A stretch of DNA of 7,387 nt from JBDSTZ01 sp039927975 (GCA_039927975.1 JBDSTZ010000525.1:1-7387); one strand, 5' to 3'; counted from the stretch's first letter, positions 1 through 6,994 are shown. Numbers and translations are program-made. The notes: generated by a model not told the origin, from the letters alone.

Positions 1-2055
1 CGCATCGTTGGTGCTGGGGTCGACGATGCCGAGCGAGGAACTGAGGTAGCCGCGCACCGAACCGATGCCGCCGCCGTAGAAGTTCTTGAACACCGGATAC
101 TTGGTGCCGCCCAGGCCGTGGCCGAAGTCGACCTCGCCCTTGAGCGCCAGCGTCATCCAGGTCGTTAGCGGACGGTACCACTGCTGCTCGTAGACCGCGC
201 GGTAGTACTTGGAGTCGCCGACGAAGTCCAGTTCGAGGTTGGCGCGCTGATAGCGGCCGCGCGACGGCGTGATGGCGCTGTCGCGCGAATCGCGCTGCCA
301 GGCCGCCGTCAGCGGTATCGCGTTGGTCTTGCCCAGGCCGATACCGTTGGACGGGCCGCCGAACTGGCTCACGAACGTGCGGTAGATCAGCGGGCTGGTC
401 GCGTCGGTTTCGATGTTGGTGCGCTCGGCGCCGACGCCGAAGAACACCGTGTCGTACTCGGAGAACGGCACGCCGTAGCTGACCCGCCCGCCGGTCTGCT
501 TGACGGTGAACGAGCCGACGTTGAGCGCCGGCGGACGCGTGGTGCGCAGGTACAGCTCGAACGAGCGCGACACGCCGTCGTCGGTGAAGTACGGATTGGT
601 CTGCGAGAACGCGATCGTGCGGTTGTATTTGCTGGTATTGAACTCGACGCCGACCGTGTTGCCGCTGCCGGCGAAGTTGGCCTGCTGGACCGAGGCGGTG
701 AAGGTGAATTTTTCAGCCTGCGAAAAGGCGCCGCCGATCATGAAGTTACCGGTTGGTTTTTCCACCACCGTCATGTTGACGTCGACCTGGTCGGACGTGC
801 CCTGGGCTTCGGGCGTATCCATCGTCACGTCCTTGAAGTAGCCGAGGCGGTCGACCCGCTCGCGCGAGAGCTTGATGCGGTTGCCGTCGTACCAGGAACC
901 TTCGAACTGGCGGAATTCGCGCCGAATGACTTCGTCGCGGGTGATCGAGTTGCCCGAGATGGTCATGTGGCGCACGTAGGCGCGCTTGCCCGGGTCGACG
1001 TTGAAGGTGAACGCCACCTGGCGCTTGTCGCGGTCGATCTCCGGATTGGCGTTGACGTTGGCGAAGGCGTAGCCGAAGGTGCCGAGGCGGTCGGAGATGC
1101 GCTTGTTGCTCTCGGTGAGCAGCTCGCCCGAGTAGGTGGCGCCTTCCTTGAGGAGGATGAGCGAGCGCAGTTCCTCGTCGCGGCCGAACAATTCGCCGTC
1201 CATCTTGATGCTCGAGACGCTGTACTTCTCGCCCTCGGTGATGTTGACGGTCAGGTAGATGTCCTTCTTGTCGGGCGTGATCGAGACCTGGGTCGACTCG
1301 ACGTTCGCCTCCAGGTAGCCGCGGTTCAGGTAGAAGGACTTGAGCGCCTCGATGTCGCCGGTCAGCTTGGTCTTCGAATACTGGTCGGCCTTCGAGTACC
1401 AGCTCATCCAGCCGTGGGTGTCGAGCTGCATGACGCCGCGCAGCTCCTTGTCCGAGAACGTCTTGTTGCCGACGATGCTGATCTGGCGGATGCGGGCGGT
1501 GTCGCCCTCGTCCACGTTGAACATGACGGTGACGCGGTTACGCTCGATCGGCGTGATGGTGGTGGTGATCTTGACGCCGTACAGGCCGTGCGACAGGTAC
1601 TGGCGCTTGAGTTCCTGCTCGGCGCGGTCGACCGAGGCTTTCTCGAAGAACTTCGCCTCGCCCACGCCGATTTCCTTGAGCGCTTTCGTCAGCACGTCTT
1701 TTTCAAATTCCTTGGCGCCGGTGAAGTCGACGCTGGAGATGGCCGGCCGCTCTTCGACCAGCACCACCAGCACGCCGTTTTCTTCTTCCAGCCGGATGTC
1801 CTTGAAAAAGCCGGTGGCGTACAGCGCCTTGATGGCCGCGATGCTCTTCTCGTCGTTGAAGGTTTCGCCGACGCGCACCGGCAGGTAGCTGAACACGCTG
1901 CCGGCCTCGGTGCGCTGGATGCCCTCGACCCGGATGTCCTTGACCACGAATGGGGCGATGGCGAAGGCGGGGCCGGCGCAGACGATCAGCGCGGCGGCGC
2001 CGATCAGGCTACGGCGAAACGACGGCGGGGCAAAACGATCAGATTGTAATTTCAT
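1..2055 (-). CDS. bamA: Outer membrane protein assembly factor BamA (partial, C-terminus cut by window edge)
   Basis: BamA is the Omp85-family core of the BAM complex, which folds and inserts beta-barrel proteins into the outer membrane. The reading frame is open from ATG at 2055 to the left edge, giving 685 residues without a stop. The family is usually about 770-810 residues, so roughly the last 100, including the final barrel strands, lie outside. Residues 1-32 form a signal peptide: basic start, hydrophobic core SLIGAAALIVCAG, and likely cleavage after AFA (29-PAFA-32). Five POTRA repeats follow at about 34-103, 104-184, 185-275, 276-356 and 357-434. The barrel begins near residue 435 (TGNFMIGGAFSQ). 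The hallmark VRGY motif of barrel loop 6 is at 667-670. ATG 2055 is chosen because an in-frame stop (TAG) lies only two codons upstream and the signal peptide follows directly. No clear Shine-Dalgarno sequence precedes it. It lies 63 bp after rseP, the usual order. Identification is firm. Confidence 0.97.
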   Translation of the reverse strand, partial: MKLQSDRFAPPSFRRSLIGAAALIVCAGPAFAIAPFVVKDIRVEGIQRTEAGSVFSYLPVRVGETFNDEKSIAAIKALYATGFFKDIRLEEENGVLVVLVEERPAISSVDFTGAKEFEKDVLTKALKEIGVGEAKFFEKASVDRAEQELKRQYLSHGLYGVKITTTITPIERNRVTVMFNVDEGDTARIRQISIVGNKTFSDKELRGVMQLDTHGWMSWYSKADQYSKTKLTGDIEALKSFYLNRGYLEANVESTQVSITPDKKDIYLTVNITEGEKYSVSSIKMDGELFGRDEELRSLILLKEGATYSGELLTESNKRISDRLGTFGYAFANVNANPEIDRDKRQVAFTFNVDPGKRAYVRHMTISGNSITRDEVIRREFRQFEGSWYDGNRIKLSRERVDRLGYFKDVTMDTPEAQGTSDQVDVNMTVVEKPTGNFMIGGAFSQAEKFTFTASVQQANFAGSGNTVGVEFNTSKYNRTIAFSQTNPYFTDDGVSRSFELYLRTTRPPALNVGSFTVKQTGGRVSYGVPFSEYDTVFFGVGAERTNIETDATSPLIYRTFVSQFGGPSNGIGLGKTNAIPLTAAWQRDSRDSAITPSRGRYQRANLELDFVGDSKYYRAVYEQQWYRPLTTWMTLALKGEVDFGHGLGGTKYPVFKNFYGGGIGSVRGYLSSSLGIVDPSTNDA

Positions 2056-2118
2056 TGGCTAAATCGATGGTTCTATCATTGAACAACGTACACGACGAAG
2101 ATGCGGGGAAGGGACGGC
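2056..2118. other. rseP-bamA intergenic gap, no clear signal
   Basis: This 63-bp spacer is more AT-rich than its surroundings. Read on the minus strand it has no convincing -35/-10 pair, no sigma-E-type element, no terminator and no good Shine-Dalgarno sequence before the bamA ATG. The only symmetry is a weak 4-bp GTTC/GAAC pair (2070-2073 and 2081-2084). bamA may be read through from rseP, or may use a promoter not recognisable by eye. Confidence 0.5.
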
Positions 2119-3459
2119 CTACAGGAGCCGCGCCACGTCATTGAAGACGGCCAGCGCCATCAGCATGACCAGCAGGCCCACCCCGAGGCGCTGGGCGAAC
2201 TCCCCAACGCGCGCCGACAGAGGGCGGCCGGTCAAAACTTCCAGCGAATAATACAGCAAAAGACCACCATCCAGAACCGGAATTGGTAACAGATTCATCA
2301 CCCCAAGGCTGATGCTGATGGCCGCGATAAAACCAAGGAACACTACGGGGCCTAGGCGCGCGGTCTGTCCGGCGTAGTCGGCGATCGTGATAGGTCCGGT
2401 TACATTCTTAAGCGAGATTTCGCCGCCGACCATCTTGCCGATCATTTTGAGCTGCATGACGCTAAAGTCCCAGGTCTTGTGCAGCGACTTGACCAGCGCC
2501 CTGCCCGGGCTGTCGCTCACTGTCACCATGGCCGGCGTCATGTCGGGACGGATGCCGATCCGCCCGGCCTTGCCGCTCGGGTCGGGCACCGGCGTGACCT
2601 TGACGGAGAACGGCTGGCCGCCGCGCAGGCCGTCGATGACGAGCGTCTTGCCGAGCGATGGACGGACCATGTCGATCATGGCGATGCCGTCGGCTACCGG
2701 GTGGCCGTCGATGGCGGTGACCAGGTCACCGACCTGAAGGCCCGCGCGCGCACCCGGATCGCCGGCGACGACTTCGACCACCACGGGTTTCGGACGCTGC
2801 AGCTGCAGGCCAAGTTCACCGAGCACGTCGCCGTCGATGTTCACATTCCTGAGCGCGCTGGCCGGCAGCGTGACCGCGGTCTGGCCGCCGCCGGCCTGGC
2901 GCACGTCGAGGCGGGCGTCGGTCTTGTCGAGCACCGCCTGCATCAGCGCCCAGCGCAATTCGGACCAGCTGGCAACGGCCTCGCCGTTGACCGCGACCAC
3001 CGTCTCGCCGCCGCGCAGGCCGGCCAGGTAGACCGCGCTGGCCGGTTCGGCCGCGCGCAGGCGGGTCGCCGGATCGGGCACGCCGACCATGAACAGGCAG
3101 GCGAATACAACGATCGCGATCAGGAAGTTGGTCAGCGGCCCGGCGGCGATGATCGCCATGCGACGCCACACGCTCTGGCGGGTGAATTCGCGCTTGAGTT
3201 CAGCTTCGCTGACACCGGCCATCTCGCCATTGCGTTCGTCGAGCATCTTGACGTAGCCGCCCAGCGGCCAGGCCGAGATGGCCCATTCGGTCTGGTCGGC
3301 GCCGAAACGGCGCGACCAGACTACCCGCCCAAGGCCGATCGAAAAGCGCAGCACCTTCACGCCGCACAGGCGGGCGATCGTGTAGTGGCCCAGTTCGTGC
3401 AGGATGATCAGCGGGCCGACGGCGACGATAAACGCCAGCACCATCTCGAGCGGCTTCAT
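2119..3459 (-). CDS. rseP: RIP metalloprotease RseP (site-2 protease)
   Basis: RseP is an inner-membrane zinc protease of the S2P family. In E. coli it makes the second cut of the anti-sigma factor RseA to release sigma-E, and it also clears signal peptides. The protein has 446 residues, typical for the family. The zinc motif HELGH is at 21-25 inside the first membrane segment. A loop with PLGGYVKM at 65-72 follows, then a second membrane segment near 101-126. Two PDZ-like regions lie around 130-215 (GLRGGETVVAVNG) and 220-300 (ARAGLQVGDLVTAIDG). The second catalytic motif NLLPIPVLDGG is at 389-399, with the metal-ligand Asp at 397, and a final membrane segment is near 427-443. The residue after LDGG is Leu where many family members have His. 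The ATG overlaps the dxr stop as ATGA, and the preceding bases form only a weak ribosome binding site, which suggests translational coupling. Neighbour bamA encodes a maker of the outer-membrane proteins whose misfolding this pathway senses. Confidence 0.97.
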   Translation of the reverse strand: MKPLEMVLAFIVAVGPLIILHELGHYTIARLCGVKVLRFSIGLGRVVWSRRFGADQTEWAISAWPLGGYVKMLDERNGEMAGVSEAELKREFTRQSVWRRMAIIAAGPLTNFLIAIVVFACLFMVGVPDPATRLRAAEPASAVYLAGLRGGETVVAVNGEAVASWSELRWALMQAVLDKTDARLDVRQAGGGQTAVTLPASALRNVNIDGDVLGELGLQLQRPKPVVVEVVAGDPGARAGLQVGDLVTAIDGHPVADGIAMIDMVRPSLGKTLVIDGLRGGQPFSVKVTPVPDPSGKAGRIGIRPDMTPAMVTVSDSPGRALVKSLHKTWDFSVMQLKMIGKMVGGEISLKNVTGPITIADYAGQTARLGPVVFLGFIAAISISLGVMNLLPIPVLDGGLLLYYSLEVLTGRPLSARVGEFAQRLGVGLLVMLMALAVFNDVARLL

Positions 3460-4637
3460 CTCGCGCTGCCGGCGACGATGGCCTCGGCGGCGCGCCGCGC
3501 CAGCGCATCCTGGGCCATCACGGCTTCGATGCTGGACGCCGCACCATGCTCATTTTCGTGCATCACACGGGCGATCACACGGTCGATGTCGCGAAAGCCG
3601 ATGCGGCCGTCGAGAAAGGCTTGTACCGCGACCTCGTTGGCGGCGTTGAGCAGGGCCGGCGCGGTGCCGCCCGCTTCAAGCGCCTCGAACGCCAGCGCCA
3701 GGCAGGGAAAGCGCTGGTAGTCGGGTTTTTCGAAGGTCAGCGTGCCGATGGTGGTCAGGTCGAGCTGCGCCACGCCGGAGGCGATCCGCTCCGGGAAGGC
3801 CAGCGCGTGGGCGATCGGGGTGCGCATGTCCGGGTTGCCCAGTTCCGCGATCACCGAGCCGTCGACATACGACACCATCGAGTGGATCACGCTTTGCGGG
3901 TGGATCACCACTTCGATCAGCGAAGCGGGCGCGCCGAACAGCCAGTGCGCCTCGATCACTTCGAGGCCCTTGTTCATCATGGTGGCCGAATCGACCGATA
4001 TCTTGCGGCCCATGACCCAGTTCGGGTGGGCGCAGGCCTGGTCGGGCGTGACGTGTTCGAGCGTGGCGACGTCGCGCGTGAGGAAAGGCCCGCCCGAGGC
4101 GGTCAGCAGGATCTTCGACACGCCGGCGGCGCCAGGCTGGCGCGCGTAAGACTGCGGCAGCGACTGGAAAATGGCATTGTGCTCGCTGTCGATCGGCAGC
4201 AGCGTGGCGCCGTTCTCCCGCACCGCGTCCATGAACAACTGGCCGGACATGACCAGCGCTTCCTTGTTGGCCAGCAGGACCTTCTTGCCGGCGCGCGCCG
4301 CCGCCAGCGTCGGCGCCAGGCCGGCGGCGCCGACGATGGCGGCCATCACGGTGTCGGTCTCGCGGCAGGAAGCGACCGCGCACAGGGCCGCCTCACCGTA
4401 TTCAACTTCGGTGCGCAAGCCCTGCGCGCGCAGCAGCGCGGACAGCTGCGCGGCCGCGTCGGCGGTGCCGACCACCGCGCGCGCCGGCTTGAACTGCGCG
4501 CACTGGGCGGCCAGTTCCTCGACCTTGCTGTGGGCGGTGAGCGCGAACACCTGGTACTGCCCGGGATGACGCGCCAGCACGTCGAGGGTGGAGACGCCGA
4601 TCGAACCGGTGGCGCCCAAGATGGTAATGCGTTGCAT
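3456..4637 (-). CDS. dxr: 1-deoxy-D-xylulose 5-phosphate reductoisomerase
   Basis: Dxr (IspC) is the cytoplasmic enzyme that rearranges and reduces 1-deoxy-D-xylulose 5-phosphate with NADPH to 2-C-methyl-D-erythritol 4-phosphate, the first committed step of the MEP isoprenoid pathway. The protein has 393 residues, normal length. The N-terminal Rossmann motif GATGSIG is at 8-14. LLANKEALVMSG is at 121-132 and PIDSEHNAIFQS at 148-159, with metal ligands Asp150 and Glu152 at the same numbers as in E. coli. The substrate-binding LTASGGPF is at 178-185, and HPNWVMGRKISVDSATMMNK is at 204-223, followed by the third metal ligand Glu226. The usual C-terminal helical domain follows. The ATG is supported by AAGGAG five bases upstream. 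The gene starts 10 bp after cdsA and its TGA overlaps the rseP ATG. It feeds isoprenoid precursors to UppS encoded two genes upstream. Confidence 0.98.
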   Translation of the reverse strand: MQRITILGATGSIGVSTLDVLARHPGQYQVFALTAHSKVEELAAQCAQFKPARAVVGTADAAAQLSALLRAQGLRTEVEYGEAALCAVASCRETDTVMAAIVGAAGLAPTLAAARAGKKVLLANKEALVMSGQLFMDAVRENGATLLPIDSEHNAIFQSLPQSYARQPGAAGVSKILLTASGGPFLTRDVATLEHVTPDQACAHPNWVMGRKISVDSATMMNKGLEVIEAHWLFGAPASLIEVVIHPQSVIHSMVSYVDGSVIAELGNPDMRTPIAHALAFPERIASGVAQLDLTTIGTLTFEKPDYQRFPCLALAFEALEAGGTAPALLNAANEVAVQAFLDGRIGFRDIDRVIARVMHENEHGAASSIEAVMAQDALARRAAEAIVAGSAR

Positions 4638-4642
4638 GAGCG

Positions 4643-4648
4643 CTCCTT
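4643..4648 (-). promoter_or_regulatory. dxr ribosome binding site
   Basis: On the minus strand AAGGAG lies five bases before the dxr ATG and shares a base with the cdsA TAA stop (TAAAGGAG). It fixes the dxr start and lets ribosomes ending cdsA translation load directly onto dxr. Confidence 0.8.
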
Positions 4649-5478
4649 TAGAGCCAGTGGCCGATCAGCGCGGCCAGCGGCAATACCGGGATCAGGGCAT
4701 CGATCCGGTCCAGCACACCGCCGTGGCCGGGCAACAGCTTGCCGCTGTCCTTCATGCCGGCGCGGCGCTTGAGCTGCGATTCGAACAGGTCGCCGACCAC
4801 GCTGGCGGCGGCGACAACGAGGAGGATGAACACCAGCGCGGCCCAGCCGAAGCGGGCCTGCACGCGGGCGCCGAAAGTGTCGGCCAGGGCGTCGCCGCCG
4901 GCCACGATGGCGATCACCGACAGCACGACCACGGCGATGGCGCCGCCGATCGCGCCTTCCCACGACTTGCCGGGCGAGATTGACGGCGCCAGCTTGCGCT
5001 TGCCGAAGGCCTTGCCGGAGAAGTAGGCGCCGATGTCGGCGATCCACACCAGCGCCATCACCGACAGCAGGTACAGCGGCGAATGGCGGAACAGGTCGAC
5101 GATGGCGACGAAGCAGGCCACGATGGCCACCGCGTAGGTCATGCTCAAGAGGGTGTTGCCCGAGCTGCCGAGCGGCGGCAGGCCGATCTTGAGCGAGGGC
5201 GCGAAGCGCAGCAACCAGATCAGCGCGCTGATGCCGAACCAGAACAGCGGCGCGGCGTTGGGGGCGACAAAGGAAGCGTAGGCGAAGGCCGCGCTCCAGG
5301 CCAGGCTGATCGGCAAGGCGCCGGCCGACTCAGGGCGGAACAGCCGGAAGCATTCCCAGATGGCGGCGCCGAAGAACACCGTGACGACCACGGCGAAGGC
5401 GATGAAGTTGTTGAAAAACAGGACAGGCAGCAGCACTGCCAACAGGACCAGCGCCGTGATAATCCGGGTTTTCAGCAT
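4648..5478 (-). CDS. cdsA: Phosphatidate cytidylyltransferase (CDP-diglyceride synthase)
   Basis: CdsA is an integral inner-membrane enzyme that joins CTP and phosphatidic acid to make CDP-diacylglycerol, precursor of all bacterial phospholipids. The protein has 276 residues from the chosen start, typical of the family. Several hydrophobic membrane segments are evident, for example about 6-22, 24-40, 57-71, 77-91, 112-129, 136-152, 174-194 and 211-229. The conserved motif WIADIGAYFSGKAFGKRKL is at 145-163. The CDP-diglyceride synthase signature is at 234-260, with SQLKRR, KDSGKLLPGHGG and DRID, including the acidic and His residues of the active site. The frame is open further upstream to 5628, but that extension lies inside uppS, is Arg-rich and lacks membrane character. 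ATG 5478 is preferred: it starts with MLKTRIITAL, overlaps the uppS TGA by one base (TGATG) and has GGAAAG eight bases upstream. Coupling to uppS is likely. Confidence 0.97.
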   Translation of the reverse strand: MLKTRIITALVLLAVLLPVLFFNNFIAFAVVVTVFFGAAIWECFRLFRPESAGALPISLAWSAAFAYASFVAPNAAPLFWFGISALIWLLRFAPSLKIGLPPLGSSGNTLLSMTYAVAIVACFVAIVDLFRHSPLYLLSVMALVWIADIGAYFSGKAFGKRKLAPSISPGKSWEGAIGGAIAVVVLSVIAIVAGGDALADTFGARVQARFGWAALVFILLVVAAASVVGDLFESQLKRRAGMKDSGKLLPGHGGVLDRIDALIPVLPLAALIGHWL

Positions 5479-6230
5479 CAGGTTTTCTTTCCAGCCAGTT
5501 GTGCGCCCGTGCGGCCGAAACGGCGCTCGCGGCTTTGGTACGAAGCGATAGCGGTATCGAGCGAGTCGATCGAGAAATCGGGCCAGAAGGTGTCGGTGAA
5601 GTAGAGCTCGGAATAGGCGAGCTGCCACAGCAGGAAGTTCGAGATACGTTCCTCGCCGCCGGTGCGGATGAACAGGTCCGGCTCGGGCGCGTACGCCATC
5701 GCCAGGTGCTCGGCCAGCTGCGCCTCGGTGAAGTCCGTCACGCCGGGGTTGGCCGCGACCATCTTGCCGGTCGCCTGCATGATGTCCCAGCGTCCGCCGT
5801 AATTGGCGCAGATAGTGACTGTCAGCGCGGTGTTGTTGGCGGTGCGCCGCTCGGCGTTGGCGATCATGTCGCGCAGCTTGGCGTCAAAGCGCGTCAGGTC
5901 GCCCACCACTTTCAGGCGGATGTTATTGGCGTGCATCTTGGCCACTTCGCGTTCGAGCGCGGTAACGAACAGGCGCATCAGGAGCGAGACTTCCTCCTCC
6001 GGACGGCGCCAGTTTTCCGACGAAAAAGCGAACAAGGTCAGGTACTCGATGCCGCGCTCGACGCAGGCTTCGACGCAGCCGCGCACCGCCTCGACCCCCT
6101 TGACGTGGCCGGCCACGCGCGGCAGCAGCCGCTTGGTCGCCCAGCGGCCGTTGCCGTCCATGATGATGGCGACATGGCGCGGCACCGTGGCGACTTCGGG
6201 AACAGTGGTGGTCGAGCTTTTGAAAATCAT
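5478..6230 (-). CDS. uppS: Undecaprenyl diphosphate synthase (cis-prenyltransferase)
   Basis: UppS (IspU) adds eight isopentenyl units in cis to farnesyl diphosphate, making the C55 lipid carrier precursor for peptidoglycan and surface polysaccharides. It acts in the cytoplasm at the membrane face. The 250-residue protein matches the family. The signature HVAIIMDGNGRWA is at 19-31, with catalytic Asp25 (E. coli Asp26). LTLFAFSSENWRRP is at 64-77. DLFIRTGGEERISNFLLWQL is at 185-204, with the diphosphate-binding Arg189. AYSELYF is at 205-211, with Glu208 as the expected Mg ligand, and FWPDF is at 215-219. The ATG at 6230 has only a weak purine stretch before it (CTGGATCT), but the next possible starts would cut into the fold. 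It follows frr after 94 bp containing two hairpins and shares its stop with the cdsA start. A tiny open frame upstream ends in ATGA with this start (see findings). Confidence 0.98.
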   Translation of the reverse strand: MIFKSSTTTVPEVATVPRHVAIIMDGNGRWATKRLLPRVAGHVKGVEAVRGCVEACVERGIEYLTLFAFSSENWRRPEEEVSLLMRLFVTALEREVAKMHANNIRLKVVGDLTRFDAKLRDMIANAERRTANNTALTVTICANYGGRWDIMQATGKMVAANPGVTDFTEAQLAEHLAMAYAPEPDLFIRTGGEERISNFLLWQLAYSELYFTDTFWPDFSIDSLDTAIASYQSRERRFGRTGAQLAGKKT

Positions 6231-6275
6231 AGATCCAGAATGTGGTGGTGGGCGCGGGCCGTTGTTGCGATGCGC

Positions 6276-6298
6276 GTGGCCATGAACAGCATGGCCAC
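6276..6298. repeat. Perfect 9-bp inverted repeat in frr-uppS gap
   Basis: GTGGCCATG (6276-6284) and CATGGCCAC (6290-6298) are exact reverse complements separated by five bases. In the minus-strand transcript this is a stable GC-rich stem with loop CUGUU, about 27 bp downstream of the frr stop and 46 bp upstream of the uppS start. No T-run follows in the direction of transcription, so it is not a canonical intrinsic terminator. It could be an RNA processing or stability element. Each arm holds an ATG on the minus strand. Confidence 0.7.
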
Positions 6299-6301
6299 CC
6301 T

Positions 6302-6316
6302 GCCGACACCGTCGGC
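6302..6316. repeat. Perfect 6-bp inverted repeat after frr
   Basis: GCCGAC (6302-6307) and GTCGGC (6311-6316) pair perfectly around a 3-base loop. It sits three bases before the larger inverted repeat and eight bases after the frr stop in transcript order. It is short and lacks a following T-tract. With its neighbour it could form a double hairpin at the 3' end of frr. Confidence 0.5.
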
Positions 6317-6324
6317 CGCCGTGG

Positions 6325-6885
6325 CTACACGGTCAGGACTTCTTTTTCCTTCTCGACGACCAGCTTGTCGACGTCGGACACGAACTTGTCGGTCAGCTTC
6401 TGGATTTCTTCGGTCGAACGGCGCTCGTCGTCCTCGGAGGCCAGCTTGTCCTTGACCAGCTTCTTGACCTGCTCGTTGGCGTCGCGGCGGATGTTGCGGA
6501 TCGCGATTTTCGCGTCTTCCGCCTCGCCCTTGACCAGCTTAACCATTTCCTTGCGGCGCTCTTCGGTCAAGGCCGGGGTCGGCACGCGGATCATCTCCCC
6601 TTGCGACGACGGGTTCAAGCCGAGGTCGGAATCGCGGATCGCTTTTTCGATCGTGTTAAGCATCTTCTTTTCCCACGGCTGCACGCCGATGGTGCGGGCG
6701 TCGATCAGGGTCACGTTGGCGACCTGGGTCAGCGCGGTGGGCGAGCCGTAGTAATCGACCTGGATATGGTCGAGGATGCCGGTGTGGGCGCGGCCGGTGC
6801 GGACCTTGGCCAGGTCCGCCTTCAAGGTGTCGATCGACTTGGTCATGCGCTCCTGCGCATTCTTTTTCACGTCGGCGATAGTCAT
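6325..6885 (-). CDS. frr: Ribosome recycling factor
   Basis: Frr (RRF) works with EF-G to split the post-termination ribosome and release it from mRNA. The 186-residue protein is normal length (E. coli 185). Domain I, a three-helix bundle, is formed by about 1-30 and 105-186, and the small beta domain II by about 31-104. Conserved stretches include ADLAKVRTGRAH (23-34), the region around DYYGSPTALTQVANVTL, and the RNIRRDAN segment in the long helix. The C-terminus is highly charged and helical, as expected. The ATG at 6885 is well supported by AGGAGA five bases upstream. The gene lies 117 bp downstream of pyrH, the order seen in most proteobacteria, and is followed by a gap with two hairpins before uppS. 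Nothing unusual is seen in the protein. Confidence 0.98.
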   Translation of the reverse strand: MTIADVKKNAQERMTKSIDTLKADLAKVRTGRAHTGILDHIQVDYYGSPTALTQVANVTLIDARTIGVQPWEKKMLNTIEKAIRDSDLGLNPSSQGEMIRVPTPALTEERRKEMVKLVKGEAEDAKIAIRNIRRDANEQVKKLVKDKLASEDDERRSTEEIQKLTDKFVSDVDKLVVEKEKEVLTV

Positions 6886-6890
6886 GCTGC

Positions 6891-6896
6891 TCTCCT
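6891..6896 (-). promoter_or_regulatory. frr ribosome binding site
   Basis: AGGAGA on the minus strand, five bases before the frr ATG, is the strongest Shine-Dalgarno match in the window. It fits the high translation expected of an essential translation factor. Confidence 0.85.
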
Positions 6897-6905
6897 AGGG
6901 TTCTT

Positions 6906-6941
6906 CAATGTTCTTCTTGCTGCCAATGTGCTTCTTGGTGC
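6906..6941. repeat. 18-bp tandem duplication upstream of frr
   Basis: The units 6906-6923 and 6924-6941 match at 16 of 18 positions; both begin CAATGT and share CTTCTTG and a final TGC. In the transcript they read as A/G-rich AAGAAG-type sequence just before the frr ribosome binding site. Part of an apparently non-coding 117-bp gap; function unknown. Confidence 0.7.
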
Positions 6942-6958
6942 AACCTTTGCTGCAACCG
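6935..6958. repeat. 12-bp tandem duplication upstream of frr
   Basis: TTGGTGCAACCT (6935-6946) and TTGCTGCAACCG (6947-6958) match at 10 of 12 positions and abut. The first copy overlaps the end of the 18-bp tandem duplication, so the stretch 6906-6958 is made almost wholly of slipped repeat copies. Likely replication slippage in a weakly constrained spacer. Confidence 0.6.
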
Positions 6959-6973
6959 TTGATGCGCGTCGGC

Positions 6974-6994
6974 GGCTACCGTTCAATGGTAGCC
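6974..6994. repeat. Perfect 7-bp inverted repeat just after pyrH stop
   Basis: GGCTACC (6974-6980) and GGTAGCC (6988-6994) are exact reverse complements around a 7-base loop. In the transcript the stem begins about eight bases after the pyrH TGA. GCC-rich sequence rather than a U-run follows, so it is not a standard rho-independent terminator. It may protect the pyrH 3' end or modulate read-through into frr. Confidence 0.6.

Noticed and set aside
967..2049. Long plus-strand open frame (360 codons) opposite bamA
   Set aside because: It mirrors the GC-rich third-position pattern of bamA. The product is low-complexity Ala/Val/Asp/Arg-rich with no motif, while the opposite strand encodes unmistakable BamA.
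2056..2118. Promoter for bamA (TTGTTC, 17 bases, TTTAGC; or a sigma-E site)
   Set aside because: Both hexamers match the sigma-70 consensus at only three of six positions, and no sigma-E-type element is visible.
2479..3720. Plus-strand open frame (413 codons) opposite rseP and the dxr end
   Set aside because: It crosses two real minus-strand genes, and its composition (Arg, Ala, His, Asp) is typical of an antisense shadow with no recognisable domain.
3546..4772. Plus-strand open frame (408 codons) opposite dxr
   Set aside because: Antisense shadow of dxr, whose catalytic residues are all present on the other strand.
5479..5628. 50-residue N-terminal extension of cdsA
   Set aside because: It lies wholly inside uppS in another frame, is Arg-rich, and would precede the expected membrane start. 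ATG 5478 overlaps the uppS stop and fits the family length.
5499..6455. Plus-strand open frame (318 codons) opposite uppS
   Set aside because: Shadow of uppS and the frr end; no domain signs and it ignores gene boundaries.
6896..6976. Short open frame before frr on the minus strand (ends in CCC TAG at the ribosome site)
   Set aside because: It begins after an in-frame TAG and has no ATG, GTG or TTG start in frame, so it is unlikely to be translated.
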